Shown: in pieces, positions 13,631 to 21,948 of the stretch
How positions within the stretch are numbered: position 1 is the stretch's first letter
How the letters are laid out: each line of letters starts with the position of its first letter
From: an uncultured Blautia sp.
GTDB taxonomy: Bacteria; Bacillota; Clostridia; Lachnospirales; Lachnospiraceae
DNA length: 22,656 bases
NCBI GenBank assembly: GCA_934394545.1
Contig: CAKRRG010000046.1
Location: forward strand, 1-22,656
Direction of reading: 5' to 3'
The notes under the pieces: generated by a model
Told to the model about the DNA's origin: nothing
The model's database searches: none
Seen by the model: the letters and a program-made list of their open reading frames with translations, nothing else
Position numbers and translations under genes: made by a program

Positions 13631-16600
13631 TTATCTCAGTGCTTCTTTCAGCGTTTTCTCCAGCACTGCCATATTCACAGGCTTGGAAAGATGCCCATTC
13701 ATTCCACTTGCCAGGGACCGCTTCACATCCTCGTCAAAGGCATTGGCACTCATTGCATAAATGGGAATTGTTTTACAGTCTTCCCGTTCCAGACCTCGGA
13801 TTGCCCGGGCAGCTTCCAGACCATCCATTTCCGGCATCATAATATCCATGAGAATCATGTCATAATATCCAGGTGTTGTATTTTCTATTTTTAGAACCGC
13901 TTCTTTTCCATTTACCACCTGTTCGGTCAGGATTCCGTAATCATTCAGAATTGTACAGATGATTTCCATATTCAGCTCGTTGTCCTCTGCCACCAGAATC
14001 CGTTTACCCGGAAGGCTGATTTCTTCTGTTTTCTCATTTTGCGGAATCTGCACATCCGTTACCGGACGCAGCATAACCGTAAAGTAAAAACAGCTTCCTT
14101 TATTTGGCTCACTTACCAGTTCGATGTCAGAATCCATCAGCTGCACAATACGGCTGCAAATGGCAAGACCAAGGCCGGTCCCTTGCCTTCTTGCATTTCT
14201 GGAATCATCCGCCTGCTCAAACTGATGAAAAATCAGCTGCTGTTTCTCCGGTGCAATCCCCCTCCCATCATCCTTCACCTGGAAATATACACTGGAAAAA
14301 CCATTTTCGCCTTCTGTTTCCCGGACTGTCAGCCACACATGGCCTCCCGGATCAGAATATTTCACTGCATTGCTCAAAAGATTGACAAGAACCTGATTCA
14401 AGCGAAGGGCATCTGCCATAAACCAATGATTTTTCAGCTGGATATCTGCCTCATAAGAAATGCCACGTTCTTTCAAGCTTGCTTCCAACAATGGCTGCAG
14501 CCCTTGTGCCATCTCCATAAGATTACTCTTCTCCTCCACCAGCTTCATCTTACCGCTTTCAATCTTGGACATATCCAGTATATCATTAATAAGACCAAGC
14601 AGATACATGGAAGATTTCTCAATCTTTTTCAGACAATCCACTCTCTTTTCCTCTGTCTGTCCCTCTTTCAAAGCAATTTCCGTCATTCCGATAATACCAT
14701 TCATAGGAGTACGGATTTCGTGAGACATACTTGCCAGAAACTCTGATTTCGCCTGCGCAGAAAGATCATGCCGTTTCAAATTGACGCGGTTCTGGATAAT
14801 GGTACAGATTTCTTCCAGACACTTTGCTTCTTCCCGGTGTTCCAGGACAGATCTGTCAGCCTCCTTAAATACAATACTTCCGGAATACTGTCCGGCATCT
14901 GCCATATGAAATACAACATCTGTATTTTGTTCCACAAATGGCTGAAGCAAAGGCTCCTTCACCATGTCTTCATTCGAAAAAATCAGTTTCTGCAATTCCT
15001 GATTTTGGGTAAAATGCCGATACTCACCTTCAGAGCATTGTACCATGCTGCCCCAGCTATTTTCCTGAGCATCTTTTTTCCAGCAATACATCTGATCATT
15101 CATAAGATATTCTTTGCTAAAGCTGGTGAGCAAAATATTTGTGAGATGATACTTTTCTTTTAATTTCAACGCCAGGATATCCAGTATGGCCGAAGCCTTA
15201 CCATCTCTGTCAAATAGATTTAAAGCAATGGAAGAAAGATTCATTTCATTTAAACGGTCTACAGAGGCTACCTCATGGAAGGATACTTCTGACTTTGTCT
15301 TCTTCTCCTTCGCTGTAAGATTTTCATAGCGCATATAATTTTTGTTCCTATGTCTTGCCACTGTAAGTGCCACTTTCGTCTGTTCCAGACTGACTTCCGG
15401 TGTAGTTTTCCTATCTGTCACAGCACTTGCACATTTCAAAGAAAGGGTAAGATATTTCTCATCGGTAAAACCTGCAAGTTCTTCACAAAGGATTTGAATA
15501 CTTTCCTTAAGCTGTCCGGAAACATCACCCGGTATCCAGACCATCAACTGATCCGCACCAGCTCTTATATAAATCCCACCATTCAGACCGTCCTGTTGGA
15601 AACACTCTGCCATCCGCAATGCCAGCTGCTCCAGAATGATATCCCCGAAAACAAGTCCATATTGCTCATCTATCTGGGAAAATTTCTGGATTTCAACAAG
15701 TACCAACACACCATCCGGAGCGTCCTGGTATAGGGTTTTTACAGTCTCCATTCCACTTTCCATCCTATAAAAAGAGGTAATCGGATCGTAAACCTGTTTC
15801 TTTTTCTGTGCCAGCTCCATCAGCTTATGCTGATGGATATTGTGAATATAGCCTACCGCTCTAGCTACATTTCCCTGCTCGTCCCGCATAATCGTAGCCG
15901 ATAGGTTGTTCCACTGATATTCCCCATTTTTCTGCTTGAAACGGACATCTACATTCAATGTATCTTTGGCATTCTTTACCGCTCGCGAAAGAACGGAAAC
16001 ATCTGCTGGGAAAAGAAACATACTGTTCAATAGCTTCGGATACACATTGCAGTCCCATATTCCGTCCATCATTTTACTGTTTACAATCTCCAGCAAGTGT
16101 TCCTGATATTTATAGGAAAAAAATACATCCTGTGAGCTTTCCACTGCCATACGATAACGCTCTTTTTCCTCCAGAAGCTGCTGCTTTGCCGCCCTCTGAC
16201 TATCCGTCAGATTTTCCACAACCTGATGAAGTTCATCGATTTCCTGCAAACCGGATTCCTTAAAGCTATGGATTCCTTCTTCCCCAGCACGCACACTCTC
16301 TACCAGCTGATAAACCGGATCTGTTACATGCTGGACCAGAAGATAAACCAGTAAAACAGCGAACAACACGCTGCTGATAATGGAACTCAATATATTCCGG
16401 TAAACCCTGGATACAAGCCCATACACAGAATCCTGCGTCACAAATCCGCACAAAACCCAATTGGTATTCTGATAGGGAACATTTCTGCTGTATAAGTTCA
16501 GACTGCTCACGATTCCATAAACCGATTGCCCTTCGGTAACTGTGCTTTTGACCTTTTGCAAATTTTTCTGCCTGGCTTTCTCCAGATAAAAAGCATCACT

Positions 16601-17524
16601 GCTTTCAAACACTTTTTCACATAAAACGCCATCACCGGCAATTTTCTCATAGTTTCCATCCCCCTTATCCACAGCCAGCACCATACCAGCATTGCCATCT
16701 GCGGACAGATCTGTTGCCGGAAAATAAGAGGTTAGATAACTTAATTCAATTTCTACTCCAAGAATGCCGTAAACAGTATCTCTGTATATTAAAGGCACCG
16801 AATAAGAAATCATTCTGTGGTTGTCCATATAATGATCTTCCAAAACAAAGGAACGTGCCCAATATCCCAGTTTCTCCATGTTTACATTTTCGGCAGCGTA
16901 TTTCTGCGCCGCCATATAAGGCTGATAAAAAAAGTCATCCGCACTTCTTTTTCCATTTCCCTGAAAATGAAAATGCGTACTCCATGGAGTGTCCAGAGAA
17001 ATAGACATATTTCTGGAAAGATTCTTACTTCCTCTTTCCAGCAGAAGGTCTGTATTGGAAGCAGTTTTCATCTGTGGGTCAGAATCCCGAATCCAGAAGC
17101 CATTGTATTGTCCGGCTTCTGTCATATCCTTATCATTTCCCAATACGAGAAAAACTCCGGTAGTTGAACTGTATTGTAATACATTGACCATCTTTTCGAA
17201 AACGTTTTCCAGAAACTCCTTCTGCGCTTCATCTGACTTTATAAATTCTGAAATCTCCATCTTGTGCTGCTCCAGAACTGTTGTCAGCTCATCTGCCAGA
17301 TCATTGCTCTCCCTGTTTATACCACTCCAGCGCTGAAGCATTTCATTCTCCAGAACCACCTTACGATTCTCAATAGAATGACTGTCCAGACCTATGATCG
17401 AATTCTCCGTACCGGAACGGATTCCGCTGAACACAAGCGTCAGAAATGGCACCGCTCCCTGCAAAAATATAATGATCAGAACAGGAATCAGAAAAATATT
17501 TAAAAGAGAGCGTTTTCTTTTCAT
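13631..17524 (-). CDS. Large hybrid histidine kinase with Cache-like, PAS, degenerate GGDEF and GAF-like regions
   Basis: Membrane hybrid kinase of 1297 residues. Helix 1 spans about 8-33. An extracellular region of about 340 residues (Cache-like; YSVPLIYRDTVYGILGVEIE is typical) ends at helix 2 (about 377-398). Then come a HAMP-like linker and coiled coil (400-455), PAS (458-570), a GGDEF-like domain (575-735) with AGADQ at 655-659 in place of GGDEF, a GAF-like region (about 760-915), HisKA with His935 in SMSHEIRTPMNG, ATPase (N-box Asn1052, DDGRGI, GTGLGL), and a receiver with Asp1227 in MILMDIMMPEMDG. There is no HPt or DNA-binding domain. The frame opens at GTG 17536 and also has ATG 17533, but the GGAGGTGAT ribosome-binding site overlaps those, so ATG 17524 is the likely start. 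It lies 35 bp after a binding-protein gene. Confidence 0.9.
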   Translation of the reverse strand: MKRKRSLLNIFLIPVLIIIFLQGAVPFLTLVFSGIRSGTENSIIGLDSHSIENRKVVLENEMLQRWSGINRESNDLADELTTVLEQHKMEISEFIKSDEAQKEFLENVFEKMVNVLQYSSTTGVFLVLGNDKDMTEAGQYNGFWIRDSDPQMKTASNTDLLLERGSKNLSRNMSISLDTPWSTHFHFQGNGKRSADDFFYQPYMAAQKYAAENVNMEKLGYWARSFVLEDHYMDNHRMISYSVPLIYRDTVYGILGVEIELSYLTSYFPATDLSADGNAGMVLAVDKGDGNYEKIAGDGVLCEKVFESSDAFYLEKARQKNLQKVKSTVTEGQSVYGIVSSLNLYSRNVPYQNTNWVLCGFVTQDSVYGLVSRVYRNILSSIISSVLFAVLLVYLLVQHVTDPVYQLVESVRAGEEGIHSFKESGLQEIDELHQVVENLTDSQRAAKQQLLEEKERYRMAVESSQDVFFSYKYQEHLLEIVNSKMMDGIWDCNVYPKLLNSMFLFPADVSVLSRAVKNAKDTLNVDVRFKQKNGEYQWNNLSATIMRDEQGNVARAVGYIHNIHQHKLMELAQKKKQVYDPITSFYRMESGMETVKTLYQDAPDGVLVLVEIQKFSQIDEQYGLVFGDIILEQLALRMAECFQQDGLNGGIYIRAGADQLMVWIPGDVSGQLKESIQILCEELAGFTDEKYLTLSLKCASAVTDRKTTPEVSLEQTKVALTVARHRNKNYMRYENLTAKEKKTKSEVSFHEVASVDRLNEMNLSSIALNLFDRDGKASAILDILALKLKEKYHLTNILLTSFSKEYLMNDQMYCWKKDAQENSWGSMVQCSEGEYRHFTQNQELQKLIFSNEDMVKEPLLQPFVEQNTDVVFHMADAGQYSGSIVFKEADRSVLEHREEAKCLEEICTIIQNRVNLKRHDLSAQAKSEFLASMSHEIRTPMNGIIGMTEIALKEGQTEEKRVDCLKKIEKSSMYLLGLINDILDMSKIESGKMKLVEEKSNLMEMAQGLQPLLEASLKERGISYEADIQLKNHWFMADALRLNQVLVNLLSNAVKYSDPGGHVWLTVRETEGENGFSSVYFQVKDDGRGIAPEKQQLIFHQFEQADDSRNARRQGTGLGLAICSRIVQLMDSDIELVSEPNKGSCFYFTVMLRPVTDVQIPQNEKTEEISLPGKRILVAEDNELNMEIICTILNDYGILTEQVVNGKEAVLKIENTTPGYYDMILMDIMMPEMDGLEAARAIRGLEREDCKTIPIYAMSANAFDEDVKRSLASGMNGHLSKPVNMAVLEKTLKEALR

Positions 17525-17559
17525 ATGCTGCATCACCTCCCTTTAACAGCTTATATCGC

Positions 17560-19038
17560 TTAGTTTTTTGCCAGAGATGCAGCAGTCAGTTCATCGCAAA
17601 ACTCTTTATACCAGTTTTCAAAGTTTTCATCCGTGAGATACTCAGAAAGTGCTGCTTCTCTGGATATTCCTTCTGTCATAGCTGCATGTACAGATGCCTT
17701 ATCTGCTTCTGCCTTATCTGCCAGAAAGTAATCCAGAACCTTGCGGACCTGATAGCTGTTCTCATAGGTCTTTGGGGTGTAAAAATCGGTTTTATCGAAC
17801 TCTTCCATTACTTCAGAAAAGCAGTCATAAACCTTCGGATTGATTTCAATATTGTTTTCTTTGATTACAGAATCCAGTGTCTCTATGTTATTTGCTTCTT
17901 TTAGAACCGGCAGGTAAGAGGATTCACAAACAAAACGAAGGTTCTGCTCCTTCTCTGTGAACCATTTCAGGAAAATACTGGCAGCATATTCATGCTTTTC
18001 ATCCGAACTGGTCACTGCCATTCCTGCCCCTTGCTGTACCCTTATATTTTCTCCTCCTTCCATAATCGGAGGATTGCATACTATATAATCAATGTTATAG
18101 CTTTCGTCTTCCTTTTCCACTGTATCCGGGAAATATACGGCAGATGAAGTGGAACCGGTATATGCAAGAATATCTCCTGTTTTCACATCATCAGAGCGGA
18201 ATTTTCCGAAGGAGGCAAAATAGCCCTTCACATAGGGCACATAATAATTATCCCACAGACGGCGGATCAGCTCCTTGTCTGTATGAAAGGTCACTTGTCC
18301 ATCCTTTACCTCAAAGATATCTTTTCCCATCTGTTTCATTCCAAGTATAAAATAGTTCGATATAGAATCCCTTCCATAAAATGCCTTGCCGTCATCTGGT
18401 ATGTCCGGTGTCTGGGCATCTGTCCACTCATAATATTTCTCAGCAGTCTGGTTGATTCCTTCTGTTGTCGCCAGGTCATCTACCGTTACACCAGCAGACT
18501 TTGCAAAGGGTTCCCAATCAGTTTTATTGATGAAGGTAATTTCGGTAGACTTGGCAACCGGAAAAAGATACAGTGCCCCATCCTGGTTAAAGTAACCTTC
18601 CTGAATATAAGAGTCCACATATTTGGACAATTCCTCCTCAGTAAAGTATTTGGACAAGTCTGCTAGCATTCCTTTTTCCTGTACTGCACAGGCAGTATCT
18701 GCATAGGAAGAAAACATATCCGGCAGCTTATCAGCACCTACCTCTTCATTCAGAGAACTTTGTATTGCCTGCTCCAGATCGGATACAGAACCTTGCGTAC
18801 AGCTGTCTACATAAATGCCCTTTTCTTTTCCCACAGAGCTGTTAAATTCTTTTACCAGCCTGTCAAACATTGCCTGCTGGGCGCCATTATAATAGTGCCA
18901 GATTGTCAACGAAACCGGATTCTCCGGATCCAGTTTTATCATTTTGTCCTCCTCAGCAGATTTTCCGCAGCCTGTTCCTCCGGCAAGTGTTATAGCCATT
19001 ACCCCCGCCAGGAGCATTGACGCATATCTTCTTTTCAT
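17560..19038 (-). CDS. Family 1 extracellular solute-binding lipoprotein without a permease
   Basis: Sugar-type binding lipoprotein, 492 residues. The signal peptide ends in TLAGGTGC, giving lipid-anchored Cys24. The rest is a MalE-like (cluster B) fold: VSLTIWHYYNG, EFNSSVGKEKGI, LPDMFSSYADTA, LYLFPVAKSTEITFINKTDW, QQGAGMAVTSSDEKHEYAASIFLKWFT. An upstream in-frame start exists, but it overlaps the promoter at 19079-19107; ATG 19038 has GGGAG about 11 bp upstream. The next gene is not a permease but a hybrid histidine kinase with a large extracellular region, so the pair may act as ligand sensor plus kinase. It could instead serve transporters encoded elsewhere. The ligand is unknown. Confidence 0.9.
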   Translation of the reverse strand: MKRRYASMLLAGVMAITLAGGTGCGKSAEEDKMIKLDPENPVSLTIWHYYNGAQQAMFDRLVKEFNSSVGKEKGIYVDSCTQGSVSDLEQAIQSSLNEEVGADKLPDMFSSYADTACAVQEKGMLADLSKYFTEEELSKYVDSYIQEGYFNQDGALYLFPVAKSTEITFINKTDWEPFAKSAGVTVDDLATTEGINQTAEKYYEWTDAQTPDIPDDGKAFYGRDSISNYFILGMKQMGKDIFEVKDGQVTFHTDKELIRRLWDNYYVPYVKGYFASFGKFRSDDVKTGDILAYTGSTSSAVYFPDTVEKEDESYNIDYIVCNPPIMEGGENIRVQQGAGMAVTSSDEKHEYAASIFLKWFTEKEQNLRFVCESSYLPVLKEANNIETLDSVIKENNIEINPKVYDCFSEVMEEFDKTDFYTPKTYENSYQVRKVLDYFLADKAEADKASVHAAMTEGISREAALSEYLTDENFENWYKEFCDELTAASLAKN

Positions 19039-19078
19039 GGCTTCTTTCTCCCTTGTTCTTTCTTTGGCATACATAGTC

Positions 19079-19107
19079 ATTATAAAAAATGTAGGAATAA
19101 GAATCAA
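19079..19107 (-). promoter_or_regulatory. Promoter of the binding-protein/hybrid-kinase operon
   Basis: On the minus strand, TTGATT (19107-19102), a 17-bp spacer and TATAAT (19084-19079) lie about 40 bp before ATG 19038. The spacing is ideal and the -10 is perfect. Confidence 0.75.
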
Positions 19108-19148
19108 TACGTATTTTCAGAACTGTTTCAGGCCAATTTACGCGCAAA

Positions 19149-19182
19149 AGAAAAGCAGAGACTCTTTCATCTCTGCTTTTCT
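19149..19182 (-). terminator. Intrinsic terminator after the leucine-rich-repeat protein gene
   Basis: AGAAAAGCAGAGA (19149-19161) and TCTCTGCTTTTCT (19170-19182) form a perfect 13-bp stem with an 8-nt loop; the minus-strand 3' arm is U-rich and continues TTTTG. It lies 62 bp after the stop codon. The near-symmetric structure could act in both directions, but the only gene entering from the left is on the same strand. Confidence 0.8.
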
Positions 19183-19243
19183 GCTATCCGCTTGGGATGC
19201 TGCGTTGTCGTCAATCGCCGTAGCCACCGCTACGCCTCATTCC
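19183..19243 (-). repeat. Repeat-like intergenic stretch with a small hairpin
   Basis: Between the stop codon and the terminator lies a GC-richer stretch containing CGTAGC-CACC-GCTACG (19219-19234), a 6-bp perfect hairpin. Read on the minus strand from about 19235, it is open for about 30 codons through the terminator (VAVATAIDDNAASQADSRKAEM...). That peptide resembles small hypothetical products I associate with repeated intergenic sequences in Lachnospiraceae genomes. There is no start codon with a ribosome-binding site, so I do not call a gene. Its repeat status is a recollection, not shown by this window. Confidence 0.25.
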
Positions 19244-21748
19244 TTATTTTTTAATTGTGATTTTAGCTTTTTTCGTGTACACACCAAACACCTTCTGTTT
19301 CTGCTTGTTCAGTTTATAGGCACAAGCACGTATATAATACGTATGTCCCTTAGTAAGATTCTTGATCGTTACTGTATTCTTTTTGGATTCCTTGATTGCT
19401 ACAACATCTGTGAGACCGGAATCTGCTGTCACTACAAATGCATAACCTGCAGCACCCTTTACTTTTGACGCCGTCATGGTAATTGTGCCCTTCTTATTGT
19501 TCTTCACACTGATCTTCTTTACCTTAGGCACAACATATGTAGTAAATTTAACTGCCTTTCCATACTTTCCGGTAACCTTCTTACCGCCACCCTCTGCAAT
19601 TGCTCTTACTTTTGCATAATAAGTCTTTCCTGATTTCAGACCATTGATCAGCTTATAATTTATATTTTCCTTGACAACATAATTCTTGACATTTTTCTTA
19701 AACTTCTTATCTGTAGAAACTGTGATCTGATATCTGGTTGCACCTGCAATGCGCTTCCAGGAAAGCTTCGCACCATTCGTAAGTACGTTGGTCGCTTTGG
19801 TTCCGGTAACCTTCGGAAGCTTAGATGGAATCGTAGTAGTCTGTCCGCCATTAGAGGATTCTGGTTTTTTCGTCGGTTCCGGGGTCTTGGTCGGGTTCGG
19901 AGCCTTGGTTGGCTCTGGCGCCTTGGTCGGATCCGGATTCTTGGTCCAGTGTGCATAAAATTTAACACCATTTACTAATTCAGACCCTGTTGGTGTATAA
20001 GGATTCTCTATCTTATCCTCATACCAATCCATCCAATAGTCAAAGGTATAGCCTTCACGGGTAGGATTGCTCAGACTGATACTGTTTCCTCCTACAAAAG
20101 TGGATGGATTGGAGCTATTATTCGTTCCACCGTCCAGATCATAGGTAATCGGAAGCACATCGCCATCCTCATAATAGAAAGTATAACGGTCATTAAAATA
20201 ATTATCAACATAGGAATTTCTTACAACATATAATTTACAGCTGTCTTTGATGGAATCAAAGGCATAATAGTTTGAATGATCCCCAAGGGAAGCCAGGCTT
20301 GCACGATCCAGATCCAGTACCCGGGCCGGAATATGGATTTCTGTAAATTTACAGGAATCAAAGGCAAATCCGCTTAACAGAACTACATCTGACGGAAGTG
20401 TATAGCTTCCTGCCCAGCTTTTTCCTGCCGGATAGCAACAAATATTATTGCCTATAACCTCTCCACCGTAGGTTTTGTAAACTTTGTCATAAAGAATACC
20501 ATCTTTTGAGAAAAAGATGGAGTTTCCTGCATCTACCGTAATGGACTGCAGATCTGTACAACCCTTAAAGGAGCCGTCCCAGATGGATTTCACATCAGCA
20601 CCAACACGGATGCTTACGATACCACTGTCAGCGAACTGATAATGCAGACTGTTTGTTCCATGGATATATACATTTTCAAGATGAAGATTCTTGCAGCCCA
20701 TAAATGCAGCATCTCCGATTCCTCCGCTTACGCTTGCAGGAAAAGATGTAAATCCGGTAAGAGCGGTACAACCCTTGAATGCATAATCGCCAATACTTGT
20801 CAAGCCTTCTGGAAGGTTAATGGTTGTAAGATTTTTATTATCCTGAAAAGCACCTATTTCTATGGATTTCAATGTAGAAGGAAAAGTTATTTTTTTCAGG
20901 GTTTTAATATTTACCACCTGTCCCTCTGTAGGTTCTCCCTCTTCATCCCATTTTGTCCACTCAGTTATTTTAATTCCACCTACATAGGTAAGACCCTCCG
21001 CATAGGAAACCTCCTCCACAGATTGTTCTTCTCCCATATACAGATAGGAAGGAGCGTTGTAAATTCTTTTCAGATTAACGCAGCCCTCAAAAGCCTTCCC
21101 ATCAATTTCGTTGTATGCTCCTGTTGGTGGAAGTGTTATTTCTTCCAGTTTATCGCAACCACTGAAAGCCCATTCATCTATTTTTACAGGCTGGGCACTT
21201 CCCACTGCTGCATTAAAATATACAACCTGAAGATTGGTACAACCAGCGAAGGCCTCTTCTCCAATCACCAGTGTAGGATTCTGGGGAAGCTGAATTGCCG
21301 CTAACCCTCTATGATGATAAAACGCCTCCCTCAGTACACAGCATACACTGTCAGGAAGAATTACCTTATATAACATATAATCGTCGCTTTTTCCGCTATA
21401 CCAGAAGGTGTGATATGCCTCGTAGGGATTACTTTTGTCTGGATCACAGTAACCTACTCCAATTACTTTCTTTGCCACACCATTTTTATATACAACACTT
21501 GGAAACTGCAGTTCCATAGAAGTCGCTTGTTCTACAGAACTAATAAATGCCTCTCCCTTTGTTCCATATTCGTAGGCATTCCAGATCTGTCCCTTACTGT
21601 CTGTCCAGGAAAAGCCGTCCTTATTCCACTTTTCCGGTTCAAAGTTAAAGAACTGACCGGAATCTGCATGTACGCTCAGCGCCATGCCCAGGCACATGAT
21701 AATGCCAAGAAACAGCATTTTGATACATCTTAAAACTTGTTTTTTCAC
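19244..21748 (-). CDS. Secreted BspA-like leucine-rich-repeat protein with InlB-B and Fn3-like domains
   Basis: Large secreted surface-type protein, 834 residues. The signal peptide covers residues 1 to about 29 (ends SVHADS). Residues about 70-525 carry many BspA-type LRR_5 units with the signature AFxGCxxLxxIxLP (EWAFSGCDKLEEITLP, YAFKGCTALTGF). About 530-603 is an InlB B-repeat-like domain (ITYDLDGGT...GYTFDYWMDW...VKFYAHWT). About 605-635 is a Pro/Thr/Lys linker of four PTKxPxP units. Two basic Fn3-like domains fill about 640-738 and 741-834. No LPXTG motif, cell-wall-binding repeat or C-terminal helix is visible, so attachment, if any, must use the basic Fn3-like domains. Such proteins usually bind host or microbial surfaces. 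GGAGG lies 11 bp before ATG. Confidence 0.9.
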   Translation of the reverse strand: MKKQVLRCIKMLFLGIIMCLGMALSVHADSGQFFNFEPEKWNKDGFSWTDSKGQIWNAYEYGTKGEAFISSVEQATSMELQFPSVVYKNGVAKKVIGVGYCDPDKSNPYEAYHTFWYSGKSDDYMLYKVILPDSVCCVLREAFYHHRGLAAIQLPQNPTLVIGEEAFAGCTNLQVVYFNAAVGSAQPVKIDEWAFSGCDKLEEITLPPTGAYNEIDGKAFEGCVNLKRIYNAPSYLYMGEEQSVEEVSYAEGLTYVGGIKITEWTKWDEEGEPTEGQVVNIKTLKKITFPSTLKSIEIGAFQDNKNLTTINLPEGLTSIGDYAFKGCTALTGFTSFPASVSGGIGDAAFMGCKNLHLENVYIHGTNSLHYQFADSGIVSIRVGADVKSIWDGSFKGCTDLQSITVDAGNSIFFSKDGILYDKVYKTYGGEVIGNNICCYPAGKSWAGSYTLPSDVVLLSGFAFDSCKFTEIHIPARVLDLDRASLASLGDHSNYYAFDSIKDSCKLYVVRNSYVDNYFNDRYTFYYEDGDVLPITYDLDGGTNNSSNPSTFVGGNSISLSNPTREGYTFDYWMDWYEDKIENPYTPTGSELVNGVKFYAHWTKNPDPTKAPEPTKAPNPTKTPEPTKKPESSNGGQTTTIPSKLPKVTGTKATNVLTNGAKLSWKRIAGATRYQITVSTDKKFKKNVKNYVVKENINYKLINGLKSGKTYYAKVRAIAEGGGKKVTGKYGKAVKFTTYVVPKVKKISVKNNKKGTITMTASKVKGAAGYAFVVTADSGLTDVVAIKESKKNTVTIKNLTKGHTYYIRACAYKLNKQKQKVFGVYTKKAKITIKK

Positions 21749-21827
21749 TCTTTCTTCCTCCCTCTTTTTTTCATAAAAAGAATATCATATTAAAATTTTT
21801 GAAACAATAATATTAAAGTATCTTCCA

Positions 21828-21861
21828 CTTTTTATGCACAAGATTGTTCTTTTTATGCACA
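21828..21861 (-). promoter_or_regulatory. Direct repeats 21 bp apart in the LRR-protein promoter
   Basis: CTTTTTATGCACA occurs at 21828-21840 and again at 21849-21861, identical over 13 bp and exactly 21 bp apart (two helical turns). A TATTAT -10 candidate (21812-21807) lies downstream on the minus strand, and the expected -35 position (21835-21830) falls inside the nearer repeat with no TTGACA. This is the layout of an activator-dependent promoter bound by a tandem-site regulator of AraC or LytTR type. Confidence 0.55.
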
Positions 21862-21886
21862 TTGTAATAAATCTACTTTAATACAC

Positions 21887-21931
21887 AAAAAAATACAGGA
21901 TTACAATGTCTGAAAAACACTGTGATCCTGT
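21887..21931 (-). terminator. Intrinsic terminator of larE
   Basis: On the minus strand, ACAGGATCACAGTG (21931-21918), a 9-nt loop and CATTGTAATCCTGT (21908-21895) form a 14-bp stem with one mismatch and one G-U pair, followed after one base by a run of seven T's. It starts 17 bp after the larE stop codon. Confidence 0.9.
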
Positions 21932-21948
21932 TTCCAATTTTCCTTATA

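Noticed and set aside
17198..17209. GAAAACGTTTTC palindrome resembling a catabolite-control (cre) site
   Set aside because: It lies about 320 bp inside the hybrid-kinase coding sequence, misses the outer T and A of the consensus, and no promoter is nearby. It is more likely codon-driven chance.
19865..19945. Tandem-like DNA repeat
   Set aside because: It only encodes the repeating PTKxPxP linker of the surface protein. It is short and diverged, and not a separate element.
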